From: Kingdonia uniflora
Taxonomy: Eukaryota; Streptophyta; Magnoliopsida; Ranunculales; Circaeasteraceae
Direction of reading: 5' to 3'
DNA: 64,000 bases
Assembly (NCBI GenBank): GCA_014058105.1
Contig: JACGCM010002776.1
Location: 868,001-932,000, forward strand
Positions 12,157 to 22,731 of this stretch are shown here, piece after piece (position 1 is the first letter of the stretch; each line of letters starts with the position of its first letter). The notes under the pieces are model-generated. The model ran no database searches. It was not told the origin of the DNA and saw only the letters and a program-made list of their open reading frames with translations. A program made the position numbers and the translations under genes.

Positions 12157-12859
12157 TCAGCGACCATATGATTCTGACTCTTCTGCCAATACTAATAATT
12201 GATTACTTTTTCTCGACGATCGGCTTCCTCCCCCTCGAGAATATGATACCCCAGATCCGTCAAGAGCTGAGAAATAAAATGGTGTTTTGATCTGCGTTAG
12301 TCGTAAGATGCATCTCATGCATGATAATACCGGGCAGATCAAGGATGTGGCCCTGGTAATAAAGATATACCAGGTGGAACATTCTTATTCATGATTTGGG
12401 GAAGAATGTTACGGTGGGCAATCATGTGAGACAAACACATAGCCACCGATATAAGGTCCTTTCTTCTTCCTTGAAGGAATAAGTCAATCCTCAACTTCTT
12501 TCTTGGGGGGAAACTGATCAGGAACTGGTGGTCATGCCGTAGGTAGGACTGGAGAGTGGATATCTCTAAATCAAATACACTCAAATGATTAGTCCGAGTA
12601 ACATAAAACTTATCACTATCAATGGGCACATTAAACCTTTTATTGTTGCCAGTTCTACGCATATTGCAAATACTGGCATTGAATAGCCAAAGCAGGCGAG
12701 GGTAACAAGGCAGCTTGGGGTTCACTATCCCAATCCAACCACGGGCTAAGAAATCATCAAACACATCAAAGAACTGGGTAGAAACCATAAATAAACTCTC
12801 CTCGTTAACGGACACTTACTTCTGGTAGCCCCGGAACTTGAAGCCATGTTTCATTGACT
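12157..12859 (-). pseudogene. Remnant of a 'putative plant transposon protein' gene
   Basis: Read on the minus strand it begins MASSSGATRS (ATG near 12857) and shifts frame. It continues in a 158-codon open stretch (12815-12339) with FLARGWIGIV, YPRLLWLFNASI and MCLSHMIAHRNILPQI. After another frame break it gives a GHILDLPGIIMHEMH-like segment. The MASSS start, the RGW segment and the HRNILP segment resemble proteins annotated in plant genomes as 'putative plant transposon protein domain', often linked to retroelement extra ORFs. Similarity is from memory of the family pattern, so the call is tentative. No flanking LTR or TIR for it was found. Confidence 0.4.
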
Positions 12860-12920
12860 AATTAGCAGGGTTTGGAAACATGCCATAGTTCCCGCCATCA
12901 TTATCTCGTTACGTCTGAAG

Positions 12921-12947
12921 CCCCCCCCCCCCCCCCCCCCCCCCCCC
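12921..12947 (+). repeat. 27-base poly-C run
   Basis: An uninterrupted run of C (G on the other strand) just upstream of the transposon-protein remnant. It makes the plus-strand ORF at 12872-13132 proline-rich only by chance. The exact length may be a sequencing or assembly estimate. Confidence 0.9.
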
Positions 12948-13617
12948 AAGACTACAAGAGCCTCCTGCCCCTGAAGTTAAAGGAACGGTGCTACTCATAC
13001 CCACTCAAGCTCCAACCGCCGCCCGACCCCTCTCAGATGAAGCTCTTGAAGTGGGTGACGCTAACCCTGTACATTTGCCTCCTGCCATTATTAGATAGAA
13101 AACACCCAACCACCGATGCCCTAATTCTTTAACAATCAAACCCAATACTATAACCAAACCCAATAATCACACAAGCCCAATCATACTACAAAAACTAATA
13201 ATAAAATCTACCACAAGTTCTTCATAAGATGCATTCACCACAATAGCAGAACCCAATCTCAACCAATGCATAACCCAATCACCTGCAATGAAATACCCAT
13301 TTCCAAAAAACTTAATTCTAACAATTCACCAACAATCAAACAATCGCAAACACAATAATCAAATTCCCTTCAAGCAACAAGCACCAATCAACACCACAAT
13401 CAACAGTTTAATTACTAAGCACCAATTTCAACGCAGAACCCTAAAGTCACAATATGAAGAATAGACAAAGAAATTGAGCATGAACCTTGAATTGAATTCA
13501 GAGATAGATCAAGACAAATCTTACCAAGGTGGGAGTAGAAAAAAAATAACAAGCAATTGTGGAGTTTGTTAAACCCGAGAACGACTGTCAGAGAAATCAG
13601 CCGTAAAAAATGGAACT
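12948..13617. other. AT- and A/C-rich spacer
   Basis: This low-complexity stretch has repeated AACCCAAT- and CAACAATCAA-like words at about 13130-13440. No gene is supported. It ends at the LTR edge of element G at 13618. Confidence 0.5.
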
Positions 13618-14134
13618 TGTAAAGGCCTAATTTCGTAATAGATCAAAAGGCTCTTACTCCAAATGTACCTTTGAATACAAATAGAATAGAGAATAGAAAT
13701 TGACATAGGGGTTAGTGTGGAAACCTCTGAATAGGTAAAAACCACGACCTCGGCTTGAGGATTTTAGTAACTGTAACTTTATTGCCCGGGACTGATATTT
13801 TGATTACAAGTTTTGATCTCTGGAGCTAGAAAAACTTGGTCCTTCTCTTCTTCAATATTATGTCCCTTTTATAGACCTTAGTCTTGGTTTATTTAATGTA
13901 TCTGCACGTTCTCCTAAATTTGGGGGAAGAGTGGAGGTTATCTCTGTAACTGTTAATTCGTGGGAAAACAAGTGTCCTTGACTTTTATTTTTTTTACTTG
14001 GAGTGCTCGAGCCACGATCTTCTGTAATTTACAGTCCAGGTATTATTATTAATAGCGTATGTCATGTGTATTTTGCGTAAGTCTGGTTTGGTATTAGCTC
14101 TATGATATCCAAGCTCGAGGGATAAGTCCCTACA
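13618..14134 (-). repeat. 3' LTR of element G
   Basis: On the minus strand it begins TGTAGGGACTTATCCC at 14134. At the low-coordinate end the plus strand reads TGTAAAGGCCTAATTTCG, the degraded mirror of the LTR terminus. The block around CCACGACCTCG and GAATAGGTAAAAACC (about 13722-13755) matches the LTRs at 28230-28260, 30870-30890 and 43390-43410 (some in inverted orientation), showing a common family. Confidence 0.8.
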
Positions 14135-14152
14135 ATCGTGCCCTCTCAGCTG
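14135..14152 (-). promoter_or_regulatory. Polypurine tract of element G
   Basis: The minus strand reads CTGAGAGGGCACGAT directly before the LTR start. It is equivalent to TTGCGAGGGGGCGAT in F and CTGAGAGGGGGCAAA in B. Confidence 0.75.
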
Positions 14153-14395
14153 AAGACACATGTGTCTTGAGTTGAGAAGGGTCAATCGTGTTCAGTATGG
14201 GGATACAAAGAGTTTATCTGGCATAGCAATGGGGGATTTGGTACGTGGAATTTTATCTTGGAAGTGTAATGGGCTTTGGGAATTGGAATGTTGTGAGGAT
14301 TTTAACTATGGTGAATTGGTTGTTGGGTTATCTAGTAGTATTCTTTAAATGGCGACTACTTTGGAAATCTTCCATGCATTAAATGTATGTCTCTG

Positions 14396-14403
14396 TATAA
14401 ATA
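14396..14403 (+). promoter_or_regulatory. TATA box for antisense genes of element G
   Basis: TATAAATA lies 262 bases inside the 3' LTR edge and 92 bases before an ATG. Upstream is TGCATTAAAT, also found 20 bases before the equivalent TATA box in F (31542). The shared spacing and upstream word support a promoter reading opposite to gag-pol. Confidence 0.5.
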
Positions 14404-14487
14404 CTATTGTTGTTGTACCTCTGGTTATTCTTCTTCCAGTACTCCTATCTCTTCGAATCTCCTGTAGAGTTGTTGTATATATAAACA

Positions 14488-15010
14488 ATGGTGACCACCA
14501 GAAGTCAAGTAAGGAAGGCTAAAGTTATTGCCAAAGTACAAGAATTGCAGTTTTGTTATTTTAGGAACTAGTCCCTCGATCTTTCCACTCCTAACCCTGT
14601 TAGTCCTACCTTCCAAAGTATGACTATTTATGAGGCAGCGAAGGCTGATGAGGAGTATTGCTATATGTACTACTTCTACTGTATGCATACATTGGGGTAG
14701 TGCCGTAGGAAGTATCTTCGCTTTCTTGCAGAGAATGTTGTTACTGCAGAGGATAATGATATTGACATCCGTGTTAGAAAATTTTGTCGTTATCTTGTGA
14801 GTGATTGTGTGTTGTAGGCGAAGACGGTGATAGAAGATCGCTGTTACAACCATTTTCACTTTCTTGCGGAGGTGGTGGTAGTTTAAGAGGTGGCGGATGC
14901 ATGTTTCTGTTACAACCATCTTCATTTTCTTGCAAAAGTGGTAGTCTCAGAAGTGCACGAAGCAGATGGTGTTTGGAGTTAAAGATCTTGCCAAGATTTG
15001 ATAATGATTG
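14488..15010 (+). pseudogene. First antisense gene of element G (degenerate)
   Basis: Starts MVTTRSQVRKAKV and continues with several in-frame stops to about 15010. It includes a 22-codon internal duplication (CTGTTACAAC at 14841 and again at 14907, period 66 bp). F has a comparable start, MAKMRNQV, at 31674, and small antisense genes in this family recurrently begin MVxTR. No domain is recognised and no function is proposed. The overlapping 166-codon minus-strand ORF at 14425-14925 is considered a shadow. Confidence 0.4.
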
Positions 15011-15170
15011 TAACTAATAGAGCAATCTGTAGGAAGTATTTGTAACTTACTGCTTCCTGTAATCTGTAATCTATAGTTTTGAGCTAATGAAAAAGGTTGT
15101 TGTAACATCAAATTTTTGAAACTCTAGATTAGTAGATAAAAATTACTATACCGAATTGTAGAATATAGTA

Positions 15171-15779
15171 TGTAATCTAGGAGGATCTGAAGACCGAACC
15201 CCTTCAAAAGATGTCACCTCGTTCGAATGAGCCTTGGAGCCGTTCGAACGAGATATGAGAGTAAACAAGCCAAATTCGTGCTAAGGCTATTTTTAGAAAA
15301 AAAATAATCAAGTCGTTCGAAAGACCTGAAGATCCCAGAAAAACCAATTCAAGCTAATGCTATTTTGAGGCAAAAATAAGCAAGTCATTCGAACGACATT
15401 TGGATTCGCTCGAATGACATGGAGATCCAGAAGACCAATTCACGTTAAGGCTATCAGTAGGCTTAATTGAGCCAGTCGTTCGAACGGCCCATGGGTTTGT
15501 TCGACCGACTATCGTGTTCCTTCTTTATTTTAGGTGTTTTAAAGGGCAATTTAGTCATAATTTTGTAACTAGAAGCTTGTAGCCTCCATTAAAGGGCAAG
15601 ACTAGGCAAACTGAGAGGGATCTAAGTTTTTGTAAGAGAGATTTTGGGTTTAAGAGGAATTCAATTGAAATCAAGTAATTTGAGCAATTGAAGCTCTAAA
15701 AGAAAAAAATTCCGCCAATTGGTTTGTTCTTCATATTTATTTCTATAAATTAGGTTGTTCTCAATTCAATTGTGGATTA
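15171..15779 (+). repeat. 5' LTR of element D
   Basis: It starts TGTAATCTAGGAGGATC and ends GTGGATTA, followed two bases later by the PBS. It carries several TTCGAA-centred palindromes (near 15210, 15242, 15316, 15387, 15404, 15478). It matches the 3' LTR at 59783-60331 along its length, for example AAGCCAAATTCGTG and CAGTCGTTCGAACGGCCCATG. Confidence 0.85.
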
Positions 15780-15781
15780 AG

Positions 15782-15793
15782 TGGTATCATTTT
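15782..15793 (+). promoter_or_regulatory. Primer-binding site of element D
   Basis: TGGTATCA, two bases after the LTR, is the start of the canonical plant tRNA-iMet PBS. The rest has decayed. Confidence 0.7.
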
Positions 15794-15935
15794 TTCAGTA
15801 ACGATTCTTTGGGGGATTGTGGTTTATGGTTACTACACACGACTGACTCAAACAAACAAATGAGAACCTAGTGAGTCCGTTGAAGATTCACTAGAAACCT
15901 AGCTCGAGGAAGAAGGCGAATTTGGAGATGGGTAA

Positions 15936-16632
15936 TGTAGTAACCTACTCGCAGCCTTCCAGCAGCAATCGAATACTCGAAGGCTACATCGAAGCCTACC
16001 TAAAGACTCGAAGACTAGCAAGGTAGTAACTAATTTCACAAAGCCTTCCAAGACTAATCAAACACTCGAAGGAATCATCGAAGCTAACTGCCATAGTCGA
16101 AGATAGATGGGCAACACCAGAACTCAGCATCAGTACCAGAAATACTTCGACCATGGTCAAACATGGTCGAAGGCAGACATATTTGATAGCCAGCTCACCA
16201 GACAGAATAGTAAAACAAGTCGCTAGACAACTACATTATCAGAACCAACTCTGGGTACAAGACAGCTGTCCCCAAAGGTTATACGTGTAACCTGACCTCC
16301 TATGGTGACTCTGCCCTTGATATATCCAATAAATAGGATAGAGGAGGCACTATGAGGGGGTTAGAAAATCACTCCCATTAAATTTCAGAGATTACCTTTG
16401 ACCACCCTATGATCAACCTCTATTCGACTTGTTATCTAAACTCTATGTATATCATCAACCATTAAAAATCCTCACTAGAGGTCGTAGAGTAATTCATTTT
16501 AGGACTCCACGCAAGTGTATTAGTATAGTAATATTGTTTGTTATTATATTAGATGCTTGCTTCGTCCCCTAGTCGATGATAACCCCGAGGTGTAAGAGTT
16601 AGTTTCTCCCTCTACATAACTTGGCTCCTACA
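15936..16632 (+). repeat. 5' LTR of element B
   Basis: It runs from TGTAGTAACCTACTCGCAGCC to TTGGCTCCTACA. The 3' LTR at 56357 opens TGTAGTAGCCTACTCGCAGC and matches throughout with scattered substitutions. Confidence 0.9.
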
Positions 16633-16634
16633 TT

Positions 16635-16651
16635 TGGCACCGTCTGTGGGA
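16635..16651 (+). promoter_or_regulatory. Primer-binding site of element B
   Basis: TGGCACCGTCTGTGGGA lies two bases after the LTR. Element E has the same sequence at 28382. The matching tRNA 3' end is seen in the tRNA-Lys(UUU)-like piece at 30689-30738. Confidence 0.8.
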
Positions 16652-16718
16652 AACCCACCCTACCCGACTCCCCTTGTCTCTATTCTCTTTCTCTTTCTAC
16701 CCTTCACAACCATCCTCA

Positions 16719-18366
16719 ATGGCCCCCATACTTTGTTCCACCTCTGCTATCGTCGGAAACTCTACCAACAGCATAACCGCCCAACTAGCCCTCATCAGTC
16801 AATAGTTTGCTCAAGCCGAAGAGCGTCATCCCAATAAGCTACATCTATAACGTGAAGATAGACGCAACGAGCTCGAGGCTGAACAGCAGCGCCGTTTGGA
16901 TGATAACAAGAGCCAAGATCATACCCTCAACGAACTGCACCACACTGTTTGAGAGCTTCAGTAGGTCCAAACTTAGGACGCTCCTCTGCGATCCCGAGAA
17001 CTTGCCACTTCTCACGTTTTAGCCCGCATTCGCCTTGGGCCACACCCCCAAGTCAAAATTCCCCCAATCCACCTTGGTGCTGAGGGTGTTCCCACCATTT
17101 TACCTATCGGCTCGATCCACCTTGGTGTACACCTCACGGAGGACTGTTCCGACTCTACCCTTTGAAGTGCCCGATAACCTATACGCCGCCCTGCTCGAGA
17201 ATATCTCAGGGACCGCAGCACTGAACACACGCTGAACCCTCGGCCTCATCTCCCTCAACCCCAGTAATCTCCTCCTCATCTTTCTTACCTTACTCAGCAG
17301 GAACGCGATCAAAAAATCCGCGCCGTTATTCCCGTCAGTGCAAGCCCCACACCGAGCTCTTGGAGTCGGTTAAACAACCCTATCTACCCTAAAATCTTCG
17401 TGATCGAAGTACCCTAAAATTTTCATACCCATAAAATTAACAAATACAGCAATATCGACCTTTAGTCTCATGTCCTTGAATTCCAAAATTCTTTGAGTCT
17501 GTACTCCACAACCGACCATTTACTGTGTCGAATGTTTCCCACCAGTCTCACTGATAGCACTCTCAAATGGTACCATAGCCTCCCTAACGGCTCTATCTGT
17601 AGCTTCGAATAACTGTCCAACCTTTTTATCACCCAGTTCACCTTCAACAAAGACCTTGATGTCCGAGTCAACGCTCTCTTCCACTTCTGCAAATCCTCCA
17701 ACAAATTTTTTGAAGCTTTTACCAAGAGGTTTCTCAATGAGTCGCACATATTCCAAAACCTCAACTATGCGAACGCTAATCTCAAGTACTCTAATGCTCT
17801 ACTAGATCACAGTCGTGTCAAGGAGTACATCGTACTTCATAAACCATGAACCCTCGAGGAGATATTAATTAAGGTTAACGGTTACATTAACCTCGAACGC
17901 CTGCGCAAATCCAACCACCAGGGGCAAGCCTCGACCACCAAATACAACAAACCTCGGCCATCGTAGACACTCCTGGTCACTCCCGCCTCACAGGAAACTG
18001 AGGGCCGTTTAAACGCCCTCACTCCGATGCTACCCCATCTGACATTCACAAAAAATGACCTATGCCAGTCTTACCGAAACTCACTGCCCCCATCAGTACC
18101 CTCATCACACAGATACAGGCTGACCATATATGGTACACCCCCTTCCCCATCGAGGTTAGGAAAGACGAGCCTTACTGCCAAAATCATAAGTGCAACTGCC
18201 ATTCTACCGACAAGTTTTATGCTCTGCAACGATCACTAGAGATGATTCTTAAGGCAGGTCGTCTGCATCGATATATCACCGATCTCCTCAGCTATCTCGA
18301 CATGTCGTATCTTAAGCCTCAACCCGCTCCAACTACCAACCCAAACGAGGTACATATTATCTAACT
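16719..18366 (+). pseudogene. Element B gag (broken)
   Basis: It starts MAPILCSTSAIVGN and has a glutamate/arginine-rich helical stretch (AEERHPNKL...NELEAEQQRR). The Retrotrans_gag core at about 17480-17830 includes LLCRMFPTSLTDSTLKWYHS, SFEQLSNLFITQF-like sequence and FFEAFTKRFLNES. A C-terminal segment (about 18160-18310) resembles the zinc-knuckle-like tail of Tat gag (YCQNHKCNCHSTDKFYAL); the last Cys ligand is Phe here. Several frameshifts and stops occur. Minus-strand ORFs over 17012-17764 are shadows. Confidence 0.7.
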
Positions 18367-18459
18367 TTACCTTATCGAAGTTAGCAACATCGACAGTGGC
18401 CATACTCGAAGCAAACACAAATGAGTTGAAGAGTGTTGTAAGCTTACCTATCAAGAAAA

Positions 18460-18905
18460 CTACTCATCCTTCTACCAAAATCTTGCCAACACTCTCGACC
18501 TGAAGGTACATCCTTCATTGATTGTGATACTTTTCATGTTTGCTTCCCCCACTCTGACCCCTTGGTCATTATGATTAAGGTCGAACACCTCATCCTCCAT
18601 ACCATGCTCATTGATACGGTCAGTGTGGTAGATGTACTGTTCCTCCAGACCGCTCGAGCCATGCAAAAGATATACCTCATCACACCAGCCAACGTCGAGC
18701 TCACAGGCTTTCATAGGGCCACCGATATTGTCGTTGGTCGCATTAGCCTCCCTGTCACCACCAGTCTAGTCACCCTCCAAACTAGTTTTCTCATCATCGA
18801 CAAGAAATCTGAATACCTGGGCATTCTAGGGCGCGATTGGCTGCATGCCATGAAGGCCATACCTTTGACTTACCACCAAATACTTTGTTTCATTATCCCT
18901 TGCGG
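18460..18905 (+). pseudogene. Element B protease
   Basis: The region includes TMLIDTVSVVDVLF, where DTGS-type proteases have DTGS. The Gly is Val, so the active site is destroyed. It continues with DIVVGRISLPVTT, LIIDKKSEYLGILGRDWLHAMKAIP and YHQILCF. The same segment in F and E reads YLGILGRCWLHNMEAIP. Confidence 0.75.
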
Positions 18906-20130
18906 CACGTAGAACTTGAAATGCTCTCATTAGAGAAGTCAAGTACGCCGACTGGATCTCAAACATTGTTGTTGTCCCCAAGAAGAATGACAAGATCCGA
19001 ATCAACGTTGACTTCACTGAACTCAATAAGCATACACCGAAAGAGAGTTTTCCTCTTCCGATCATTTCAGTACTCTTGGACGCCACCGGCGGTAATGAAT
19101 GCCTATCTATGATGGACGCTGCTTTGGGTTACAATCAGGTACCCTTTCTCCCCGAGGATACACTTAAAACCTCTTTTATCACAGAACAAGGCCTTTACTA
19201 TTTTAACGTGATGCCCTTTGATCTAAAAAAGTGGGTTCCACTTACCAACGCCTTGTCACCAACATGTTCAAACCGTTGCTCGACAAGTCGGTCGAAGTCT
19301 ATATCAATGACATGTTGTGCAAGAGCCATCAAAAACATACCCATATTCAAGATTTGATAGATGTCTTCTCGATACTTCAAACATATAACAAGAAGCTAAG
19401 CCCAGACAAATGCCAATTTGGCGCGTCATCTGACAAGTTCTTGGGCCACCTCATCAGTAAACGGGTTATCAAGATCGACCCCACTCATATTTGGGCCCAT
19501 ATCGATATGCCTTCCCCTCGAACTGAAAAAGTTGTCCAAAAGGTTGCTGGCAAGATAACCGCCCTCAACCGTTTTATATCGAAATTCTCTGACCGTTGTG
19601 CTTGGCTTTTCTCCCTCTTACGCGACCAAGGCGTCCATAAGGCCAAAAAGAAAAACAACCCCAAAATTAAATGGATACCTTACAAACAGGCCTTCCTCGA
19701 ACTCAAAACATACCTTGGTCGACCAACCATCATTAGTACCTCCATCGAAGGTGAAATAATTTCTTTATACATTGCGGTTAGCAACACTTCTATTAGCTCG
19801 GCCCCTATTTTAACGAATCTAGTATCGAGAAACCTGTGTACTTTATCAGCAAAACTCTTACACCTACCGAAACTCGATATACCAAGCTCGGGCAATTTCT
19901 ACTTACACTTGTCTATACTGCTCAAAAGCTCAAACAATACTTCCAAGCTCACCATATACGTATTATCACCAGCTACCCTCTTCGAGGGATCCTCAGGAAG
20001 AATGAGAAATCTAGACAGGTACAACAATGATCTGTTTATCGTGGTGAATACGATATCATTTTCGAGAAATAGATATCTCAAAAAGGCCAAGCAGTCCTTA
20101 ATTTCCTTGCTGACTTCTCAGTCAAAGACA
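18906..20130 (+). pseudogene. Element B reverse transcriptase and RNase H
   Basis: RT motifs occur in two frames: VVVPKKNDKIRINVDFTELN, DAALGYNQVPFLPEDT and ITEQGLYYFNVMPF, then after a frameshift near 19231 TYQRLVTNMF. The catalytic motif is YINDM near 19300, in place of YIDDM, so RT is inactive. The connection region reads FLGHLISKRVIKIDP, SPRTEKVVQKVAGKI. The RNase H that follows is frameshifted (AFLELKTYLGRPTIISTS, YFISKTLTPTETRYTKL). All of it is sense-strand pol. Confidence 0.8.
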
Positions 20131-20189
20131 TCGACTGGGAGGAACATGAAGATGATCTACCAGAAGACTAGCCTGAACAAAATGACTCT

Positions 20190-20650
20190 TGGAACCCTAA
20201 TACGGGTTGACACTTCTTTACAGATGGATCCGTTGGACCTAACGGCTCAGGGATCAGTGTTGTTCTTGTTACCCCCTTCAATGGCCAAATTGAATAGGCT
20301 GTCAAGTTAAACTTCAAATGTTCTAATAACGAGGCCGAGTATAAAGCCCTGATACAGGGCCTTTATCTCACCCTCAAACTTTGTTTTCCCAAACTTGCAG
20401 TATTTACAGATTCCTAACTTGTTCAGAGACAGTACACCGGTAAAAATCAGGCAAACAGTCACATTGCTAAATATATTGCACTTATCCGCCAGCACATGGA
20501 TCGTTTCCCAGAAAAATATTTTATTACACATTACCATCGAGGTAAAAACAGACATGCCAATGCCCTCGCCTACATAGCAGCCATGTTGGGCCAAATCCGA
20601 ATCTCAAATACTCCATATCGAAGTACTTGAACGTCCAAGTATCGACCAGA
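20190..20650 (+). pseudogene. Element B second (archaeal-type) RNase H
   Basis: Joining frames gives FTDGSVGPNGSGISVVLV, then CSNNEAEYKALIQGL and LAVFTDS. This is the NNEAEYEALIxGL pattern of the extra RNase H that characterises Tat-lineage elements. It lies between the normal RNase H and integrase, as expected. It is broken by stops and shifts. Confidence 0.7.
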
Positions 20651-20779
20651 TGGAAGTCAATGCCATCAATACTGGGGGCGAGAGTCTTGATCCCGATTAC
20701 TGACGAACACCATTCCTCGCTTATTTCAATAGTTCTACCCTCCCAGAAGATCCCAAAGCCATTCTAAAAGGCGAATTAC

Positions 20780-21880
20780 ACTATAAATCTCTGAACGACG
20801 TACACCTCCGATGCATCTCCCAAAAAGAATCCACTACCATACTTATCGATCTCCATGAAGGTACCTGTGTTACTCACACTACTGGTCGACCTATGGCTTT
20901 TTGAGCCATAACATAAGGACTATTCTGGCCCAATATGAAGAAACAAGCAGAAGAGTATGCGAAACAATGTGATAAATGTCAATGTCACGCTTACGACATC
21001 CGAAGCCCTTCACAAGACCTCCATTGCAGCCAAGTAGCTTGGCCATTCAAAAGGTGGGCCATTGATATGGTTGGCTCTTTCCCCAAACCTTAGAACAAAC
21101 ATAAACATATTCTGGTAGCCACAAATTACTTTAATAAGTGGGTCGAAGCCATGCCTCTATATCGAATAAGAGAGGAAGAAGTCATCAAGTTCTTATGGGA
21201 AAATAACATAACACATTTTGGCTGCCCCTCCATGATTCGATGCGACAACGGTCTACAGTTTATTGGGAATAAAGTCTGTAATTTCCTCAATAAGTACAAC
21301 ATCATCCTCTCCCCTTCCACACCATAGTACCACCAGGAGAATGGCTAGGTCGAAGCAATCAATAAACTATAGTCGATGGCCTTAATAAGTGCGTCGATGA
21401 GAAGAAAGGCCGATGGGTTCAAAAACTACAACATGTACTCTGGGCCTACCGTACCGCACCAAGAAAGGTGACGGGCTGTAGTCTTTTTCTTCTGGCTTAC
21501 GGTACCGAAGCTGTGCTGCCTACTCAGTTAAAAATGCCCATGCGCGACCCTGACCTCCCTGACAAAGATAACGAATTCAAACTTGGATGGAATATGTTAT
21601 GGATCGATAAAACCAAAAACCGAGCCATCGCTAACCTCAGCTACTGCCATCTCTCTGTCCAGAAGTCCTATAACAAAAGAGTTCAACCACGCAGTTTTAA
21701 TATTGGAAATCGGGTCCTTCAATGAGTCACACCCTCTTCGAAGCCTCGCAATGCCGGTAAGCTAGCCGAGTCCTGGGAAAGATCTTATGTCGTGTACAAT
21801 AAAACTGACAAAGGATCCAACTATCTAATGATAGAAGCTGAGGAGCCTCTACCTAACCCTTGGAACATAATGTAGTTAGC
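20780..21880 (+). pseudogene. Element B integrase
   Basis: The zinc domain is partly readable (LIDLHEGTCVTHTTGRPM, QCDKCQCH). Core Asp residues are in RWAIDMVGSF and IRCDNGLQFIGN, and the Glu is in a stop-interrupted NG*VEAINK. The C-terminal part at 21468-21725 reads CSLFLLAYGTEAVLPTQLKM and SYNKRVQPRSFNIGNRVL. Several TAG/TGA stops sit where relatives have Gln, Trp or Arg. Confidence 0.8.
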
Positions 21881-21997
21881 CTCATACAACAGGCCGCGAC
21901 CACTAGCTTGTTCAACTAATGTAAATACAGTATAATCAATTAATACATTTTTTTTATCCTCTGAGCTTTATGTCCTATCTCAAAGCAAACTTCTTGG

Positions 21998-22731
21998 ATA
22001 AGCCTAAATATCACGTCAACCCTTCGACTAGAATGATACTTGGGAACGACCTAAAAGTTTTTCAAGGTTCCAATTATAGCAAAACCGAGGGGAATGAATG
22101 GTTGTTAGATCGGACCTTCGGGGATTTATTGGGGCCGGCCACATAATGCTTCATTTAGGTTCAATCCCGCGGATAGACCTGGGGGCGACCTTCGGAGTCC
22201 AGTGAACTTCATGGACAAACCTAAGTATCACATCAACCCTTCGATGCAACTGATACTTGGGGGTGACCTCGAAGTTTTTTTAGGTTCCAATTCGTACAAA
22301 ACCGAGGGGCATGAATGGTCGATAGACCGGACCCTCGGGGACGCATTGGGGCTGACCACATAATGCTTCGCTTAGGTTCAATCCCCCGGATAGACCTGGG
22401 GGCGATCTTCGAAGTCTAGTGAACTTCTTGTACAAACCTAAGTATCACGTCAACCCTTTGACTCAACTGATACTTGGGGGTAACCTCGAAGTTTTTCAAT
22501 ATTCTAATTTGAGCAGACCAGAGGGGCATGAATGGTTGCTAAACTGGACCTTTAGGGATACATTAGGGGCGACCACATAATGCTTCGTTTGGGATCAATT
22601 CCACGGATTGACCTAGGGGCGACCTTCGAGGTTCAGTGCACTTCTTAACTTGGCCAAACCTAAGTATCATGTCAACCCTTTAAATCGACTGATACTCGGG
22701 GGTGACCTTGAAGTTCTTTAAGGTTCCAGGT
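21998..22731 (+). repeat. 218-bp tandem repeat block in element B
   Basis: About 3.3 copies of a roughly 218-bp unit. Copies open with the AAGCCTAAATATCACGTCAACC type near 22000, 22217, 22436 and 22660. Each includes GATACTTGGGGGTGACCTCG, ACCGAGGGGCATGAATGG and CACATAATGCTTCG. The block lies between integrase and the antisense gene region, the same position as the unrelated repeat block in element F. Confidence 0.85.

Noticed and set aside
12872..13132. Proline-rich plus-strand ORF METCHSSRHHYL...
   Set aside because: The proline run is only the poly-C tract; there is no domain or start context.
14425..14925. 166-codon minus-strand ORF
   Set aside because: The plus strand has the MVTTRSQ start shared with other antisense genes and a TATA box upstream. 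The minus ORF has no domain and is likely a shadow.
17012..17764. Minus-strand ORFs over the element B gag
   Set aside because: The plus strand translates to a recognisable gag core (LLCRMFPTSLTDSTLKWYH), so the minus ORFs are shadows.
21998..22731. CRISPR-like array
   Set aside because: The units are long, head-to-tail and contiguous with no constant-repeat/variable-spacer pattern, in a plant retrotransposon.
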